Shown here: in pieces, positions 16,705-25,487 of the stretch | Layout of the letters: each line of letters starts with the position of its first letter | How positions within the stretch are numbered: position 1 is the first letter of the stretch | Translations under genes and position numbers: made by a program | Notes under the pieces: model-generated | Database searches by the model: none | What the model was told of the DNA's origin: nothing | The model's input: only the letters and a program-made list of their open reading frames with translations | Source: DASTQL01 sp035761805 | Lineage (GTDB): Bacteria > Actinomycetota > Actinomycetes > Jiangellales > Jiangellaceae | DNA: 64,000 nucleotides | NCBI GenBank assembly: GCA_035761805.1 | Contig: DASTQL010000141.1 | Span: forward strand, 45,681-109,680 | Direction of reading: 5' to 3'

Positions 16705-18090
16705 CACAGGTGCTACCGGGGCGTCGGTGAGGTCGGGGCGAGCTGCCGACGGCAGCATCCAGCGCTCCGGCGTGTCGGCCCGGCGGGCGGCGCGGGAGCG
16801 GTCCGCCTGGGCGAGCACGAACTCCCGGGCCTCGAGGGCGGGGCGGTGCCGCACGACGGCGTCGACCGGGCCCGGCGTGGTGTCCACGTGGGCCGTCGCC
16901 AGGCCGAGCCGCCGCTGCAGCGGACCCTGGTGCAGACGGACGCTCTGTGTCTTGGCGTGGGGCACCACTGTGAGGGCCCGGTGCAGCAGGCCCTCGCGCA
17001 CGACGACGACGCGGCCGTCCACCCCGACGGCGAGCCGTCGCCAGGCGATCGGCGCGAACCACATGGCCGCGCGGGGCGCCGGCGAGAGCGGGACGGTCAG
17101 CGGCTCGGCGCCGGGCAGGGCCCGGCCGACGAGGTCGATCGCCGCAGCCGGCGACCCCACGGGCAGCAGGATCGAGGTCGACACCTCACCGCCCGGGGAT
17201 CCCGCGTAGCCGGCCACGTCGACCTTGACCTGCACCCAGTCGCGGGACCGCCAGAGCAGCGGCTGGTGGATCGCGACGCCCTGCACCCGGCCGGGCGGGA
17301 CCGTCTGCGCGGTGGTGTCGAGCAGGCCCTTGCGGATCCGCAGGCCGTCGGGCGACTCGGCGATCGTGAAGCCGAAGTTGCGGACGACCTGCTGGTAGAG
17401 GGCGCCGACGACGGCGATGAGGCCCGGGAGCATGAGAGGCAGCACGCCGATCGCCATCTCCTGGGGCCCCAGCAGGGCGGCGGCCACGCCCATGGCGACG
17501 ATGAGCAGCGCGCCGACGACGAAGGTGCCTGACAGCAGCGTGGACACCACGAGGTGGTCGAACGGGACGGACAGGATGGGCCGCTCCGGCGCCTCCGGGG
17601 TGGCGGCGTCGATGCCGGCCGCTCGGGCCAGGAGCTCGGCCCGCAACGCCAGGGCGTCGTCGGCGGAGAGGTAGGCCAGCGGTGCCTCGGTGCTGCCTCC
17701 CCCGGCGACCTCGAGCCGCAGCTCGCTCACGCCGAGGATGCGTCCCGCGAGCGGCCGGACCACGTCCACCGCCTGGAGGCGGTCCAGCCGGACCCGGCGG
17801 GACCGTCGGAACACGATGCCCGACTCGATCCGCAGGTCGCCGCCGTCGATCCCGTACCGGGTGAACCACCAGGAGGCGAGCCCCGCGACGAACCCCACGA
17901 CCGCGACGACAGGGGCGATGATCGCCAGGCGGACGACCTCGCCCTCGCGGATCGCGTCCTGACCGCCGAACGCCACGGCGGCCACCAGCCACACCCAGCC
18001 GCGCAGCAGGGGGGTCAAGGGGTGCAGGCGCCGGAAGTGGACCGGCATGGGCTCGTCGGTCGGCACGAGGTCGTCGGGCCGGTCGGTCAC
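16570..18090 (-). CDS. Membrane protein with bacterial PH (bPH2, YdbT-like) domains
   Basis: This 506-residue membrane protein has two N-terminal helices (~30-70) followed by a bPH2 domain (YGIDGGDLRIESGIVFRRSRRVRLDRLQAVDVV). A second helix pair (~195-250) precedes another PH-like segment (LRIRKGLLDTTAQTVPPGRVQGVAIHQP), and a third follows near residue 385. This matches YdbT-type proteins, which work with a smaller YdbS partner. The start GTG 18090 overlaps the stop of that partner gene by 4 bases. The charged C-terminal tail is encoded opposite the end of the methyltransferase gene. In Bacillus, ydbS-ydbT are linked to resistance against an antimicrobial; the role here is unknown. Confidence 0.8.
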   Translation of the reverse strand: MTDRPDDLVPTDEPMPVHFRRLHPLTPLLRGWVWLVAAVAFGGQDAIREGEVVRLAIIAPVVAVVGFVAGLASWWFTRYGIDGGDLRIESGIVFRRSRRVRLDRLQAVDVVRPLAGRILGVSELRLEVAGGGSTEAPLAYLSADDALALRAELLARAAGIDAATPEAPERPILSVPFDHLVVSTLLSGTFVVGALLIVAMGVAAALLGPQEMAIGVLPLMLPGLIAVVGALYQQVVRNFGFTIAESPDGLRIRKGLLDTTAQTVPPGRVQGVAIHQPLLWRSRDWVQVKVDVAGYAGSPGGEVSTSILLPVGSPAAAIDLVGRALPGAEPLTVPLSPAPRAAMWFAPIAWRRLAVGVDGRVVVVREGLLHRALTVVPHAKTQSVRLHQGPLQRRLGLATAHVDTTPGPVDAVVRHRPALEAREFVLAQADRSRAARRADTPERWMLPSAARPDLTDAPVAPVSIARPGHVTEHAGQVDADSLDEPAEVPQPSRTEQLGRLPGPDEP

Positions 18091-18581
18091 AGCCCCGCCG
18101 CTCGGGCCTCGCCGAGCGCGGCCAGCCGGTCGCGGAGCCGGGCCGCCTCGGCGTGCGGGAGGCCGGGGATGCGTGCGTCGGTGGCGGGCGACGCGGTGTG
18201 CAGCTGGACGGTCGCCAGGCCGTAGCGCCGCTCCAGCGGACCGGCCTGGACGTCGACGAACTGCATGCGGCCGTACGGGACGACGACGAGGGACTTGAAG
18301 AGGAGCCCGTGGGAGATGAGCAGGTCGTCCTCCCGCTCGGCGTAGCCCCACGCGGGCACTTGGCGGCCGATGAGCACCCACCCCCACACGAGGGCGACCA
18401 CGAAGGGGAGCACCAGCAGCCAGGCCCAGGTCCAGCCCGACAGCACCGCCAGCACCACGACCAGCAGGAGCGGGACGCCGCACGCCACGCTCAGCGAGAT
18501 GCGGCGCACCGTCGCCAGCCGCGGCGAGACCCGTTGCCAGTGCTCGCCGGGCGGGGCGAAGACCGCGTCCACGCTGTCCAC
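18087..18581 (-). CDS. Small bacterial PH (bPH2, YdbS-like) membrane protein
   Basis: The 164-residue product has two transmembrane helices (~25-68) followed by one bPH2 domain ([48 protein letters not shown]). This is the YdbS pattern. The GTG start at 18581 is 7 bases downstream of a TAGCCT -10. The stop overlaps the start of the larger YdbT-like gene by 4 bases, so the pair is probably a complex. Confidence 0.8.
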   Translation of the reverse strand: MDSVDAVFAPPGEHWQRVSPRLATVRRISLSVACGVPLLLVVVLAVLSGWTWAWLLVLPFVVALVWGWVLIGRQVPAWGYAEREDDLLISHGLLFKSLVVVPYGRMQFVDVQAGPLERRYGLATVQLHTASPATDARIPGLPHAEAARLRDRLAALGEARAAGL

Positions 18582-18588
18582 CCTGCCG

Positions 18589-18594
18589 AGGCTA
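18589..18594 (-). promoter_or_regulatory. -10 element (TAGCCT) of the PH-domain pair
   Basis: On the minus strand TAGCCT ends 7 bases before GTG 18581, consistent with a leaderless transcript. It shares the 61-bp divergent region with nuoD. Confidence 0.5.
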
Positions 18595-18642
18595 GCCCGC
18601 GGGTGCGACGGCCTCCTCGCCCGGCCTGGCAGACTCGGCGGG

Positions 18643-19794
18643 GTGACCGAGACCGTCGTGGGGGTGTCGCCCGGGGACCCCGGCGTCGACATGGTCCTCA
18701 ACATCGGGCCGCAGCACCCGGCGACCCACGGCGTCCTGCGGTTGCGCCTGGTGCTGGACGGCGAGCGCATCCGCTCGTGCGAGCCGGTGATCGGCTACAT
18801 GCACCGGGGGGCGGAGAAGCTCTTCGAGGTCCGCGACTACCGGCAGATCATCGTGCTGGCCAACCGGCATGACTGGCTGTCCGCCTTCGCGAACGAGCTC
18901 GGGGTGGTCCTGGCCGCGGAGCGGATGCTCGGCATGCAGGTGCCCTCCAGGGCGGTGTGGGCCCGGACCCTGCTGGCCGAGCTCAACCGGGTGCTGAACC
19001 ACCTGATGTTCCTCGGGTCCTACCCGCTCGAGGTCGGTGCCATCACGCCGATCTTCTACTCCTTCCGCGAGCGCGAAGCCCTGCAGCAGGTCATGGAGGA
19101 GATCTCCGGCGGCCGCATGCACTACATGTTCAACCGGGTGGGCGGGCTCAAGGAGGACCTGCCGGCCGGGTGGCTCGACCGCGTGGTCGCTGCGGTGTCC
19201 GGCGTGCGCTCCCGGCTGCGGGACCTCGAGCGGCTGGTCCTGGGCAACGAGATCTTCCAGGCCCGGACCCGGGGCGTTGGCATCCTGTCGACGGCGCTGG
19301 TGCACTCGTACGGGGTGTCCGGCCCGATCGCCCGGGCGAGCGGTGTGGACCTGGACCTGCGCCGGGACGAGCCCTACCTCGCGTACGCCGAGCTGTTCCG
19401 ACCCGGCGGGCCGGGGCGGGTGGTGACAAGGACCGCGGGCGACAGCTACTCGCGGTTCGAGGTGCTGCTCGAGCAGGTGAAGGTCTCGCTGGACCTGGCG
19501 GACGCGTGCGTTGCGCAGCTGCGGGCGCTGCCGCGCGGGCCGATCAACCTCAAGCTGCCCAAGGTGCTCAAGGTGCCCGAGGGACACACCTACTGCTGGA
19601 CCGAGAACCCGCTCGGCCTCAACGGCTACTACCTGGTGTCGCGGGGCGAGAAGACCCCCTGGCGGCTCAAGCTGCGCTCGGCCTCCTTCAACAACGTCGC
19701 CGTCCTCCCGGAGCTGCTCCGCGGGTGCCTGGTGTCCGACATGGTGGCGATCCTGGGGTCGATGTTCTTCGTGGTGGGCGACGTCGACAAGTGA
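18643..19794 (+). CDS. nuoD: Stand-alone NADH-quinone oxidoreductase subunit D-like protein
   Basis: The 383-residue product is a clear NuoD/49-kDa homologue: [19 protein letters not shown], the quinone-site region [45 protein letters not shown] and the C-terminal [18 protein letters not shown]55 (HRG) corresponds to the arginine next to cluster N2 that is dimethylated in NDUFS2. No other nuo gene is adjacent, and the protein is shorter than NuoD in full operons (about 400-440). It may be a second copy or a subunit of a partial complex. GTG 18643 lies 25 codons before [10 protein letters not shown] similar orphan nuoD is known in Streptomyces. Confidence 0.9.
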   Translation: MTETVVGVSPGDPGVDMVLNIGPQHPATHGVLRLRLVLDGERIRSCEPVIGYMHRGAEKLFEVRDYRQIIVLANRHDWLSAFANELGVVLAAERMLGMQVPSRAVWARTLLAELNRVLNHLMFLGSYPLEVGAITPIFYSFREREALQQVMEEISGGRMHYMFNRVGGLKEDLPAGWLDRVVAAVSGVRSRLRDLERLVLGNEIFQARTRGVGILSTALVHSYGVSGPIARASGVDLDLRRDEPYLAYAELFRPGGPGRVVTRTAGDSYSRFEVLLEQVKVSLDLADACVAQLRALPRGPINLKLPKVLKVPEGHTYCWTENPLGLNGYYLVSRGEKTPWRLKLRSASFNNVAVLPELLRGCLVSDMVAILGSMFFVVGDVDK

Positions 19795-19798
19795 GGCG

Positions 19799-19881
19799 GG
19801 TGCACCACCAGGCTCGTGGGGTCATGACGAGCGTCGACGCCTCGTGATCCCACCACCAGGGTGGTGAACGTGGTCATTCGG
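19799..19881 (-). repeat. Dispersed palindromic intergenic repeat, copy B
   Basis: This is the minus-strand copy, with arms CACCACCAGGCTCGTGGGG and CCCACCACCAGGGTGGTG around a GTCGAC centre. Bases 19858-19881 are the exact reverse complement of 2331-2354 in copy A. It fills the convergent gap between nuoD and the DUF1684 gene, and its end supplies the last codons and stop of that gene. Confidence 0.8.
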
Positions 19882-20503
19882 CCCTGGGCACGAGCTCCCC
19901 GGCCACCACGGGGACGGGGAGGGTGTTGCCGGGCGGGGCGAGCGGGCACGCCCACGCCGGGTCGTAGGCGCAGGAGGGGTTGTAGGCGAAGTTCAGGTCG
20001 ACGACGAGCACGTCCGGACCCGCGCCCGACGCACCGCCCAGGTCGGCGCCCTTGACGGTGTCGAGCAGGTAGCGCCCGCCCCCGTAGGTCGTGGGCCCGG
20101 CGGCCGCGTCCTTGACCGGGACGAAGAGCCCACCGCCGTACGAGCGCAGCCACCAGACGTCCAGCGATCCGAGACCCGGGAGCCGGAGGACGCCCACCCG
20201 CTCGAAGGGCACCACGCCGTCGGTCCCGGTGGGCACCTCCCACGCCACCGGCTCGACGTCACGGTCGACCCGGAGCTCGAACCGCAGCGCGGGGTCGTAC
20301 GGGGCGTACGGCAGGCCCGGGAAGCCCTCCCGGTCCGGCGCCGGTAACGGGCTGGCCGGGTGGGACGCGACGAGCTCGTCGCGTCCCACCCGCCAGATCG
20401 CGTGGGCTCCCTCGTGCCCCTCGGTGCCGCGGGCGGCGGCGCGCACCCTGGCGTAGAGCGCGAAGACCCGCCGCCGCCAGTCCAGGACCTCGAGGGCGCT
20501 CAC
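19874..20503 (-). CDS. DUF1684 domain protein
   Basis: The 209-residue product matches DUF1684: LDWRRRVFALYARVR at the N-terminus, FPGLPYAPYDPALRFELRV in the middle, and the C-terminal GRYLLDTVKGADLG with VLVVDLNFAYNPSCAYDPAWACPLAPPGN. The conserved aspartate, asparagine and cysteines suggest an active or metal site, but no reaction is established for the family. GTG 20503 overlaps the stop of the transporter binding-protein gene by 4 bases. The stop codon lies inside repeat copy B. Confidence 0.85.
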   Translation of the reverse strand: MSALEVLDWRRRVFALYARVRAAARGTEGHEGAHAIWRVGRDELVASHPASPLPAPDREGFPGLPYAPYDPALRFELRVDRDVEPVAWEVPTGTDGVVPFERVGVLRLPGLGSLDVWWLRSYGGGLFVPVKDAAAGPTTYGGGRYLLDTVKGADLGGASGAGPDVLVVDLNFAYNPSCAYDPAWACPLAPPGNTLPVPVVAGELVPRAE

Positions 20504-21462
20504 CCGCCGATGAGCCCCTGCTCCTCCAGGTAGGCGGTAGCCACGTCGGCCGGCTGCTGGCGCTCCTCGTCGACCTGGGCGTTGAGGGTCGCCAGGTCCT
20601 CGGTGGTGAGCACGTCGGCCAGTGAGTCGAGCGCCTCCACGACCGCCTCGTCCTCGGCGGTCTCGGCATTGACCACCGGCACGAGGTTGTCGGCGTTCTG
20701 CAGGCCCTGGTCGTCCTCGAGCACCACCAGGCCGAACTGCTCCAGCGTGCCGTCCGTCGAGGCCACCAGGCCCAGGTCGGCGTCGCCGTCGGCCACGGCC
20801 TGCTTGACCTGCAGCGTCCCGAAGCCCAGCGGCTCGAGGCTGGCGATCTGGATGCCGTAGACGTCCTCCAGGCCCGGCTGGCAGAACGGCCGGTCGGGGC
20901 ACTCCTCGGTCGCCGCGAGCACGACCGGCTGGCCGAGCGCGCCGAGGTCGGAGAGCGTGGTCAGCCCGTTGGTGTCCGCGAACTCCTGCGTGACGGCGAA
21001 GGCGTTCTGGTCCACGGCCTGCGCCGGTTCGAGCGCCACCAGCCCGGCCTCCTCGGCCAGCGTGCGCAGCGCCTCCATAGTCTCGTCGACGTCGCTGGAG
21101 GCGACCGGTTCCGCGTCGGGGCCGTTGGCCTCGCGGTTGAGGTACTCGGCCATCGTGGCGGCGTACTCCGGCACGACGTCGATCTGGCCTTCGACCAGCG
21201 CCGGGGCGTAGATCTCCCGGGCGTCGACCGAGCGGATCTCCACGGTGAAGCCGGCGTCCTCGAGCAGCGCCGAGTAGATCTCCTGCATGATCAGCATCTC
21301 GGTGAAGTTGGCCCCGCCGACGACCAACGAGCCGCCGCCGGTGGCCTCGCCGCCCGCGGTCTCCTCGGCAGCGCCCTCGAAGGCGTCGTCGTCGCCGCCG
21401 CAGGCAGTGAGCACGAGCGAGAGCCCGAGCGCCGCTCCGACGAGAGATGTGCGCAGTCGCAT
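20500..21462 (-). CDS. Quaternary-amine-type ABC transporter substrate-binding lipoprotein
   Basis: This 320-residue OpuAC/ProX/OsmF-type binding protein captures glycine betaine-like or related ligands outside the membrane. The lipobox is VLTACGG (C~21). The mature domain shows VVGGANFTEMLIMQEIYSALLE and later DLGLVASTDGTLEQFGLVVLEDDQGL, family landmarks. The permeases lie upstream in the same direction and the ATPase is divergent. The gap to the permease genes (161 bp) contains a hairpin, so it may also be transcribed separately. Confidence 0.85.
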   Translation of the reverse strand: MRLRTSLVGAALGLSLVLTACGGDDDAFEGAAEETAGGEATGGGSLVVGGANFTEMLIMQEIYSALLEDAGFTVEIRSVDAREIYAPALVEGQIDVVPEYAATMAEYLNREANGPDAEPVASSDVDETMEALRTLAEEAGLVALEPAQAVDQNAFAVTQEFADTNGLTTLSDLGALGQPVVLAATEECPDRPFCQPGLEDVYGIQIASLEPLGFGTLQVKQAVADGDADLGLVASTDGTLEQFGLVVLEDDQGLQNADNLVPVVNAETAEDEAVVEALDSLADVLTTEDLATLNAQVDEERQQPADVATAYLEEQGLIGG

Positions 21463-21502
21463 GAGGTGACCACCCTTCCGTCCGGTCCGCCTTCTGTGTC
21501 CC

Positions 21503-21520
21503 GTGGTCCGGGTGGACCAC
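21503..21520. promoter_or_regulatory. Perfect hairpin in the binding-protein leader
   Basis: GTGGTCC-GGGT-GGACCAC forms a 7-bp stem 41-58 bases before the binding-protein ATG, between it and the upstream permease. It could be an operator, or an RNA stem that alters expression within the operon. Confidence 0.45.
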
Positions 21521-21623
21521 GCGTGTCCGGCGGGCGCCCGTACGGATCACGGGGTGGCGCCCGCTGAGTGAAGTCAACTACCCGGTACCGACAACGTCAT
21601 CCAGGGGCACAGTCACAAGAGCG

Positions 21624-22370
21624 TTACGGCTGCGCGGCCGCCACGGCCTCACCCGGCCGGGCGGGCTCGCGAGGGCCCGGTGGCCGGGGGCCGGAACGGT
21701 CCCGACCCGCCCGTACCGGGTCGAGCCGCCGCTGCAGGTACTCGAAGGCGAGCTCCACGACCAGCGCCAGCAGGCCCACCAGCAGCGCCCCCGCGACCAC
21801 CTGGTCCTGGTCCTGCCGCGTGAAGCCGGAGGTGATGATGCGCCCCAGACCGCCACCGGCGACCAGCGCAGCGATCGTCGCCGTCGCCACGATCTGGACC
21901 GCCGCGATCCGCACGCCGTTCATGAGCAGCGGTACGGCAAGGGGCAGCTCGACCCGCCTCAGCACCTGCGACCCGGACATCCCCATCCCGGTCGCCGCCT
22001 CCACCACCTCGCGGTCGACACCGCGGATCCCCACGTACGTGTTGGTGATGATCGGCGGGATCGCGAAGAGGGTGAGCGCCAGCACGATCGAGACGGTCGA
22101 CCGGCCGAGCGGCGGCGGGCCGAGCGTGAAGATCGCCAGGAGGGCGAAGGTCGGCACGGCCCGGCCGACGTTGGAGACGTTGATCGCCAGCGCCCCGCCC
22201 CGGCCGACGTGGCCGAGCCAGAGCGCGACGGGCAGCGCGATCGCGCAGGCGAGCCCCAGCGAGGCTGCGGTGAGCCCCAGGTGCTCGACCAGCCGAACGG
22301 CGACACCGTTCGGCCCCTGCCAGTTGGCCGGGTCGAGCAGCCAGGCGATCGCCCCGGTGAACCAGCCCAT
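21624..22370 (-). CDS. Quaternary-amine-type ABC transporter permease (second permease)
   Basis: The 248-residue inner-membrane permease has about five or six helices and the ATPase-coupling EAA-type region (VVEAATGMGMSGSQVLRRVELPLAVPLLMNGVRIAAVQ). It is of OpuCB/OpuCD or YehW/YehY type. The ATG at 22370 overlaps the upstream permease stop by one base (TGATG). The C-terminal ~25 residues form a basic, proline-rich cytoplasmic tail. Confidence 0.88.
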   Translation of the reverse strand: MGWFTGAIAWLLDPANWQGPNGVAVRLVEHLGLTAASLGLACAIALPVALWLGHVGRGGALAINVSNVGRAVPTFALLAIFTLGPPPLGRSTVSIVLALTLFAIPPIITNTYVGIRGVDREVVEAATGMGMSGSQVLRRVELPLAVPLLMNGVRIAAVQIVATATIAALVAGGGLGRIITSGFTRQDQDQVVAGALLVGLLALVVELAFEYLQRRLDPVRAGRDRSGPRPPGPREPARPGEAVAAAQP

Positions 22371-23071
22371 CAGGCGTTCGCCCCCCGGCGCCAGGGAGTG
22401 GCCACCCGCTGGGCCCCGAGCAGGACGAGGTCGGCGACGACCGCCAGGACGACGCAGAGCACCGAGGCCGTGAACACCTCGGCCTTGAAGAACGAGTTGA
22501 GCCCGCGGCTGATCAGGTTGCCCAGGCCTCCGAATCCGACGATGACGCCGATCGTCGTCAGGGCGATCGTCGACACCGCCGCGACGCGGAGCCCGGCGAA
22601 GACGCTGGGAAGCGCCAGCGGGAGCTCGACGCCGAAGAGCAGGCGCCCCGGCCCGTACCCCATCCCCCGGGCCGCCTCGCGGACGTCCTCGGGCACGCCG
22701 TCGAAGCCGGCCAGGAAGTTCCGCACGAGGATCGTCAGGGAGTACAGCGTCAGGCCGGTCACGACGGTGGCCACCGCCAGACCGGTGAAGGGCAGCAGCA
22801 GCGAGAACATCGCCAGCGACGGGATCGTGTAGAGGGCGGTCGAGACCCCGACCACGGGGCCACGGAAGCGCGGCAGCCGGCGGGCGAGCAGCGCCATGGG
22901 GAACGCGATGAGGGTCCCCAGGGCCACCGAGACGACCGTGATGAGCACGTGCTCGGACAGGGCCGCGCTGATGTCGGGCCACCGCGTCCGCACGTACTCG
23001 GGGCAGATCCATGCGTTGCGCTGCAGGCAGTCCTCGGCGAGGGTGGTCGCGTGCGCAGCGGCGACGATCAC
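22370..23071 (-). CDS. Quaternary-amine-type ABC transporter permease (first permease)
   Basis: The product is a 233-residue permease partner. After an N-terminal hydrophobic stretch and CLQRNAWICPEYVRTRWPDI come five or six helices, with the coupling motif DVREAARGMGYGPGRLLFGVELPLALPSVFAGLRVAA. GTG 23071 is preferred because the CL...W..EY segment is usual in actinobacterial members. GTG 22993 is an alternative giving 207 residues. Only 24 bases separate GTG 23071 from the divergent ATPase start, so promoters must overlap coding sequence. Confidence 0.8.
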   Translation of the reverse strand: MIVAAAHATTLAEDCLQRNAWICPEYVRTRWPDISAALSEHVLITVVSVALGTLIAFPMALLARRLPRFRGPVVGVSTALYTIPSLAMFSLLLPFTGLAVATVVTGLTLYSLTILVRNFLAGFDGVPEDVREAARGMGYGPGRLLFGVELPLALPSVFAGLRVAAVSTIALTTIGVIVGFGGLGNLISRGLNSFFKAEVFTASVLCVVLAVVADLVLLGAQRVATPWRRGANA

Positions 23072-23095
23072 GGCGACGACCGTACCGGCGATCCG

Positions 23096-24256
23096 ATGAT
23101 CCGTCTCGACGGCGTCCGCAAGGAGTACGCCGATGGGACGGTCGCCGTGCACGACCTGACCCTGGACATCCCCCGCGGCTCGCTCGCGACCCTGGTGGGC
23201 CCCTCGGGCTGCGGCAAGACGACGACCATGAAGATGGTCAACCGGCTGGTCGAGCCGAGCGCCGGGCGCATCCACGTCGACGGCCGCGACGTCACCCACG
23301 TGGACCCCGTCCAGCTTCGCCGAGGCATCGGCTACGTGATCCAGCAGGTCGGCCTCTTCCCACACCGCACGGTGCGGGAGAACGTGGCGACCGTGCCGCA
23401 CCTCCTGGGCTGGGACCGGGGGCGCGCCAAGGCCCGCGCACGCGAGCTCATGGAGCTCGTGGGGCTCGACCCCGACCTACACGGGCCGCGCTACCCGCAC
23501 GAGCTGTCCGGCGGCCAGCGTCAACGCGTCGGCGTGGCGCGGGCACTGGCTGCCGACCCGCCCGTGCTGCTCATGGACGAGCCGTTCGGCGCGGTCGACC
23601 CCGTCGCACGTGAGCGGCTGCAGGCGGAGTTCCTTCGCCTGCAGTCGGAGCTGCACAAGACGATCCTCTTCGTCACGCACGACATCGAGGAGGCGGTGCG
23701 GATGGGCGACCGCATCGCCGTCTTCCGCCAGGGCGGGCACCTCGAGCAGTACGACACGCCGGCGAGCGTGCTCGGGACTCCTGCCACGCCGTTCGTGGCC
23801 GACTTCGTGGGCGCCGACCGCGGCCTCAAGCGGCTCTCCGTCACGCCGGTGATCGAGTCCGACCTCGAGCTCCCCGTCGTCGTGGGCACCGACCAGCCGC
23901 TGGCCGAGGCGGGCGAGGTGCTGCGCCGCGCCGGCGAACGGTGGGCCGTCGTCCTCGACGCTGCCGGGCTGCTCCGTGGCTGGATCGGGGCCGACATGAC
24001 CGCGGGCGAAGGGGTCGTGTCCGACCGCGCCCGGCGCATGGAGGCGACCGTGACCCTGGGCGACCCGCTCAAGGACGCCTTCGGCGAGATGCTCCAGCAC
24101 GACGCCGGGTGGATCGCGGTCGAGGCGGAGGACGGCCACTACCTCGGCGTGCTGACGCCGGCCCGCCTGCACGAGGCGCTGCGCCGCTCGGTCGACGCCG
24201 ACGCGCGCGGCGTCGAACCGCAGGACGTGCGGCTGGACTCCGTCCGGGGCGCCTGA
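23096..24256 (+). CDS. Quaternary-amine-type ABC transporter ATP-binding protein (OpuCA/ProV-like)
   Basis: The 386-residue ATPase energises the two permeases. Walker A is GPSGCGKTT, the Q-loop follows near IQQVGLFPHRT, the ABC signature is LSGGQRQRVGVARAL, Walker B is VLLMDEPFGAVDP, and the switch histidine is in FVTHDIEEA. After residue ~250 a region with two CBS-like units (ending HDAGWIAVEAEDGHYLGVLTPARL) resembles the ionic-strength-sensing CBS pair of OpuA/OpuC. ATG 23096 begins MIRLDGVRKEYADG. The gene is divergent from its permeases. Confidence 0.9.
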   Translation: MIRLDGVRKEYADGTVAVHDLTLDIPRGSLATLVGPSGCGKTTTMKMVNRLVEPSAGRIHVDGRDVTHVDPVQLRRGIGYVIQQVGLFPHRTVRENVATVPHLLGWDRGRAKARARELMELVGLDPDLHGPRYPHELSGGQRQRVGVARALAADPPVLLMDEPFGAVDPVARERLQAEFLRLQSELHKTILFVTHDIEEAVRMGDRIAVFRQGGHLEQYDTPASVLGTPATPFVADFVGADRGLKRLSVTPVIESDLELPVVVGTDQPLAEAGEVLRRAGERWAVVLDAAGLLRGWIGADMTAGEGVVSDRARRMEATVTLGDPLKDAFGEMLQHDAGWIAVEAEDGHYLGVLTPARLHEALRRSVDADARGVEPQDVRLDSVRGA

Positions 24257-24268
24257 TCGTCGGACGGG

Positions 24269-24853
24269 TCAGGCGCTGCGCTCGGCCGGGCTCTCGCCCT
24301 CGCGGGGCAGCAGCCCGACACGCTCCCGATCCTCCCAGGTGATCAGGTCGACGACGGTCGGCGCCTCCGCGAGCTCGGGCCAGAGGTCCTCCCAGCCGAC
24401 CCCGTCACCGAGACGCACCAGCTCCTGACTCGGTACGTCGGCCACCGCCACCGCCTCCTGCGCAGCGAGCGACTCGCGCGCCGCCGTGATCTCGGCCTCG
24501 ACCTCGTCGAGACGCGCGCGCATCGTCGCGAGCCTCGCCTGCGCCAGGTCGAGCGTCCCGACCAGGTGTGTGGTGAACGCCCGGTGCTCGTCCGAATGGC
24601 GCTCGCGCTCGCGCGCGTAAGCCATCGCCTCGGCGGCCCGGACCGCAGCGACCTGCACGCGGCCTCGGTGCTCGACCCTCCGGAGGCCCACCCCCAGGAC
24701 GACGGACGCGAGCACCCCGACGACCGCCGAGGCAACCAGCAGCGGCCCGCCGACCACGACGGCGGCAGCCGCGAGGGCGGCCGTCGCCACTGGGGTCGCG
24801 ACGGCGAGCAGGCGAACGGCGTGGAATCGGCGACGATGCCGGACGGGGGCCAT
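24269..24853 (-). CDS. Two-helix membrane protein with coiled coil, unknown function
   Basis: The 194-residue product has two adjacent transmembrane helices (residues ~18-58), a charged helical stretch likely to form a coiled coil (RLATMRARLDEVEAEITAARES), and an acidic C-terminus. It occupies the position of Rv3604c (between the DUF2520 and DUF3180 genes) in M. tuberculosis; homology to that protein is an inference from position and layout. ATG 24853 is taken as start; GTG 24871 is possible, and neither has a strong ribosome site. It is convergent with the ATPase gene, 12 bases away. Confidence 0.7.
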   Translation of the reverse strand: MAPVRHRRRFHAVRLLAVATPVATAALAAAAVVVGGPLLVASAVVGVLASVVLGVGLRRVEHRGRVQVAAVRAAEAMAYARERERHSDEHRAFTTHLVGTLDLAQARLATMRARLDEVEAEITAARESLAAQEAVAVADVPSQELVRLGDGVGWEDLWPELAEAPTVVDLITWEDRERVGLLPREGESPAERSA

Positions 24854-24976
24854 GCCGCGGAGGGTATCCACTTGATCGCCGCCGACCTGCGCACCACGCC
24901 GCAGGCCGACAGAAAGCGTTGCCGTGTCGTGCTCCGGGGCCGGACGGCGAGCTTCGCGGGACCGACCGGCGCGCGG

Positions 24977-25474
24977 TCAACCCGCCGGCCGGACCCCACC
25001 CCCGTCGGGGGTGGACGAGGGGTCCTCGTCCTCACCGGGGGGTACTCGGCAGGCGCGCTCGAGGACCAGGCCGCTCACCGAGACGGCCACTCCGGCGAGC
25101 GCCGTCAGCCCGGCCACGACGACCCGCTCGCGACCCAGCGCGGCCGGCTGCACCTGCACGTACAGCAGCACGACGCCCGCGTACCCGCCGGCGACCAAGG
25201 CGCCGGTGACCGCCGCGGCTTGCGCGAGTGCGAGCAGGCGAGTGACGCGCAGGGCGTTCATGCGACGGTCGTAGCGCCGCTCGAGCACCCATCCACGCAC
25301 GACGCGCGCGGACACCAGCAGGACGACGGCGAGGAAGGCGAGCAGGGCCGGCGTGATCCGCGGCGTGACGGGAAGGGATCCCGTGATCGCGTCGACGCTG
25401 CGGCCGATCGACCAGCCGACGACGACCGCGGCGGCGACGAGCGCGAGGAGCAGGCTGACGCGGGTGGGACGCAC
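24977..25474 (-). CDS. DUF3180 membrane protein
   Basis: The 165-residue protein has four transmembrane helices (RVSLLLALVAAAVVVGWSIG, ITPALLAFLAVVLLVSARVV, then two after the basic loop VLERRYDRRMNALRVTRLLALAQ). This is the DUF3180 pattern encoded after folK throughout actinobacteria (Rv3605c type). The function is unknown. GTG 25474 lies 13 bases after the folK stop, so the two are co-transcribed. Confidence 0.85.
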   Translation of the reverse strand: MRPTRVSLLLALVAAAVVVGWSIGRSVDAITGSLPVTPRITPALLAFLAVVLLVSARVVRGWVLERRYDRRMNALRVTRLLALAQAAAVTGALVAGGYAGVVLLYVQVQPAALGRERVVVAGLTALAGVAVSVSGLVLERACRVPPGEDEDPSSTPDGGGVRPAG

Positions 25475-25487
25475 GAAGGGCGCTGCG

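Noticed and set aside
18643..19794. A complete NADH dehydrogenase operon
   Set aside because: Only nuoD is present; the flanking genes are PH-domain proteins and DUF1684, not other nuo subunits.
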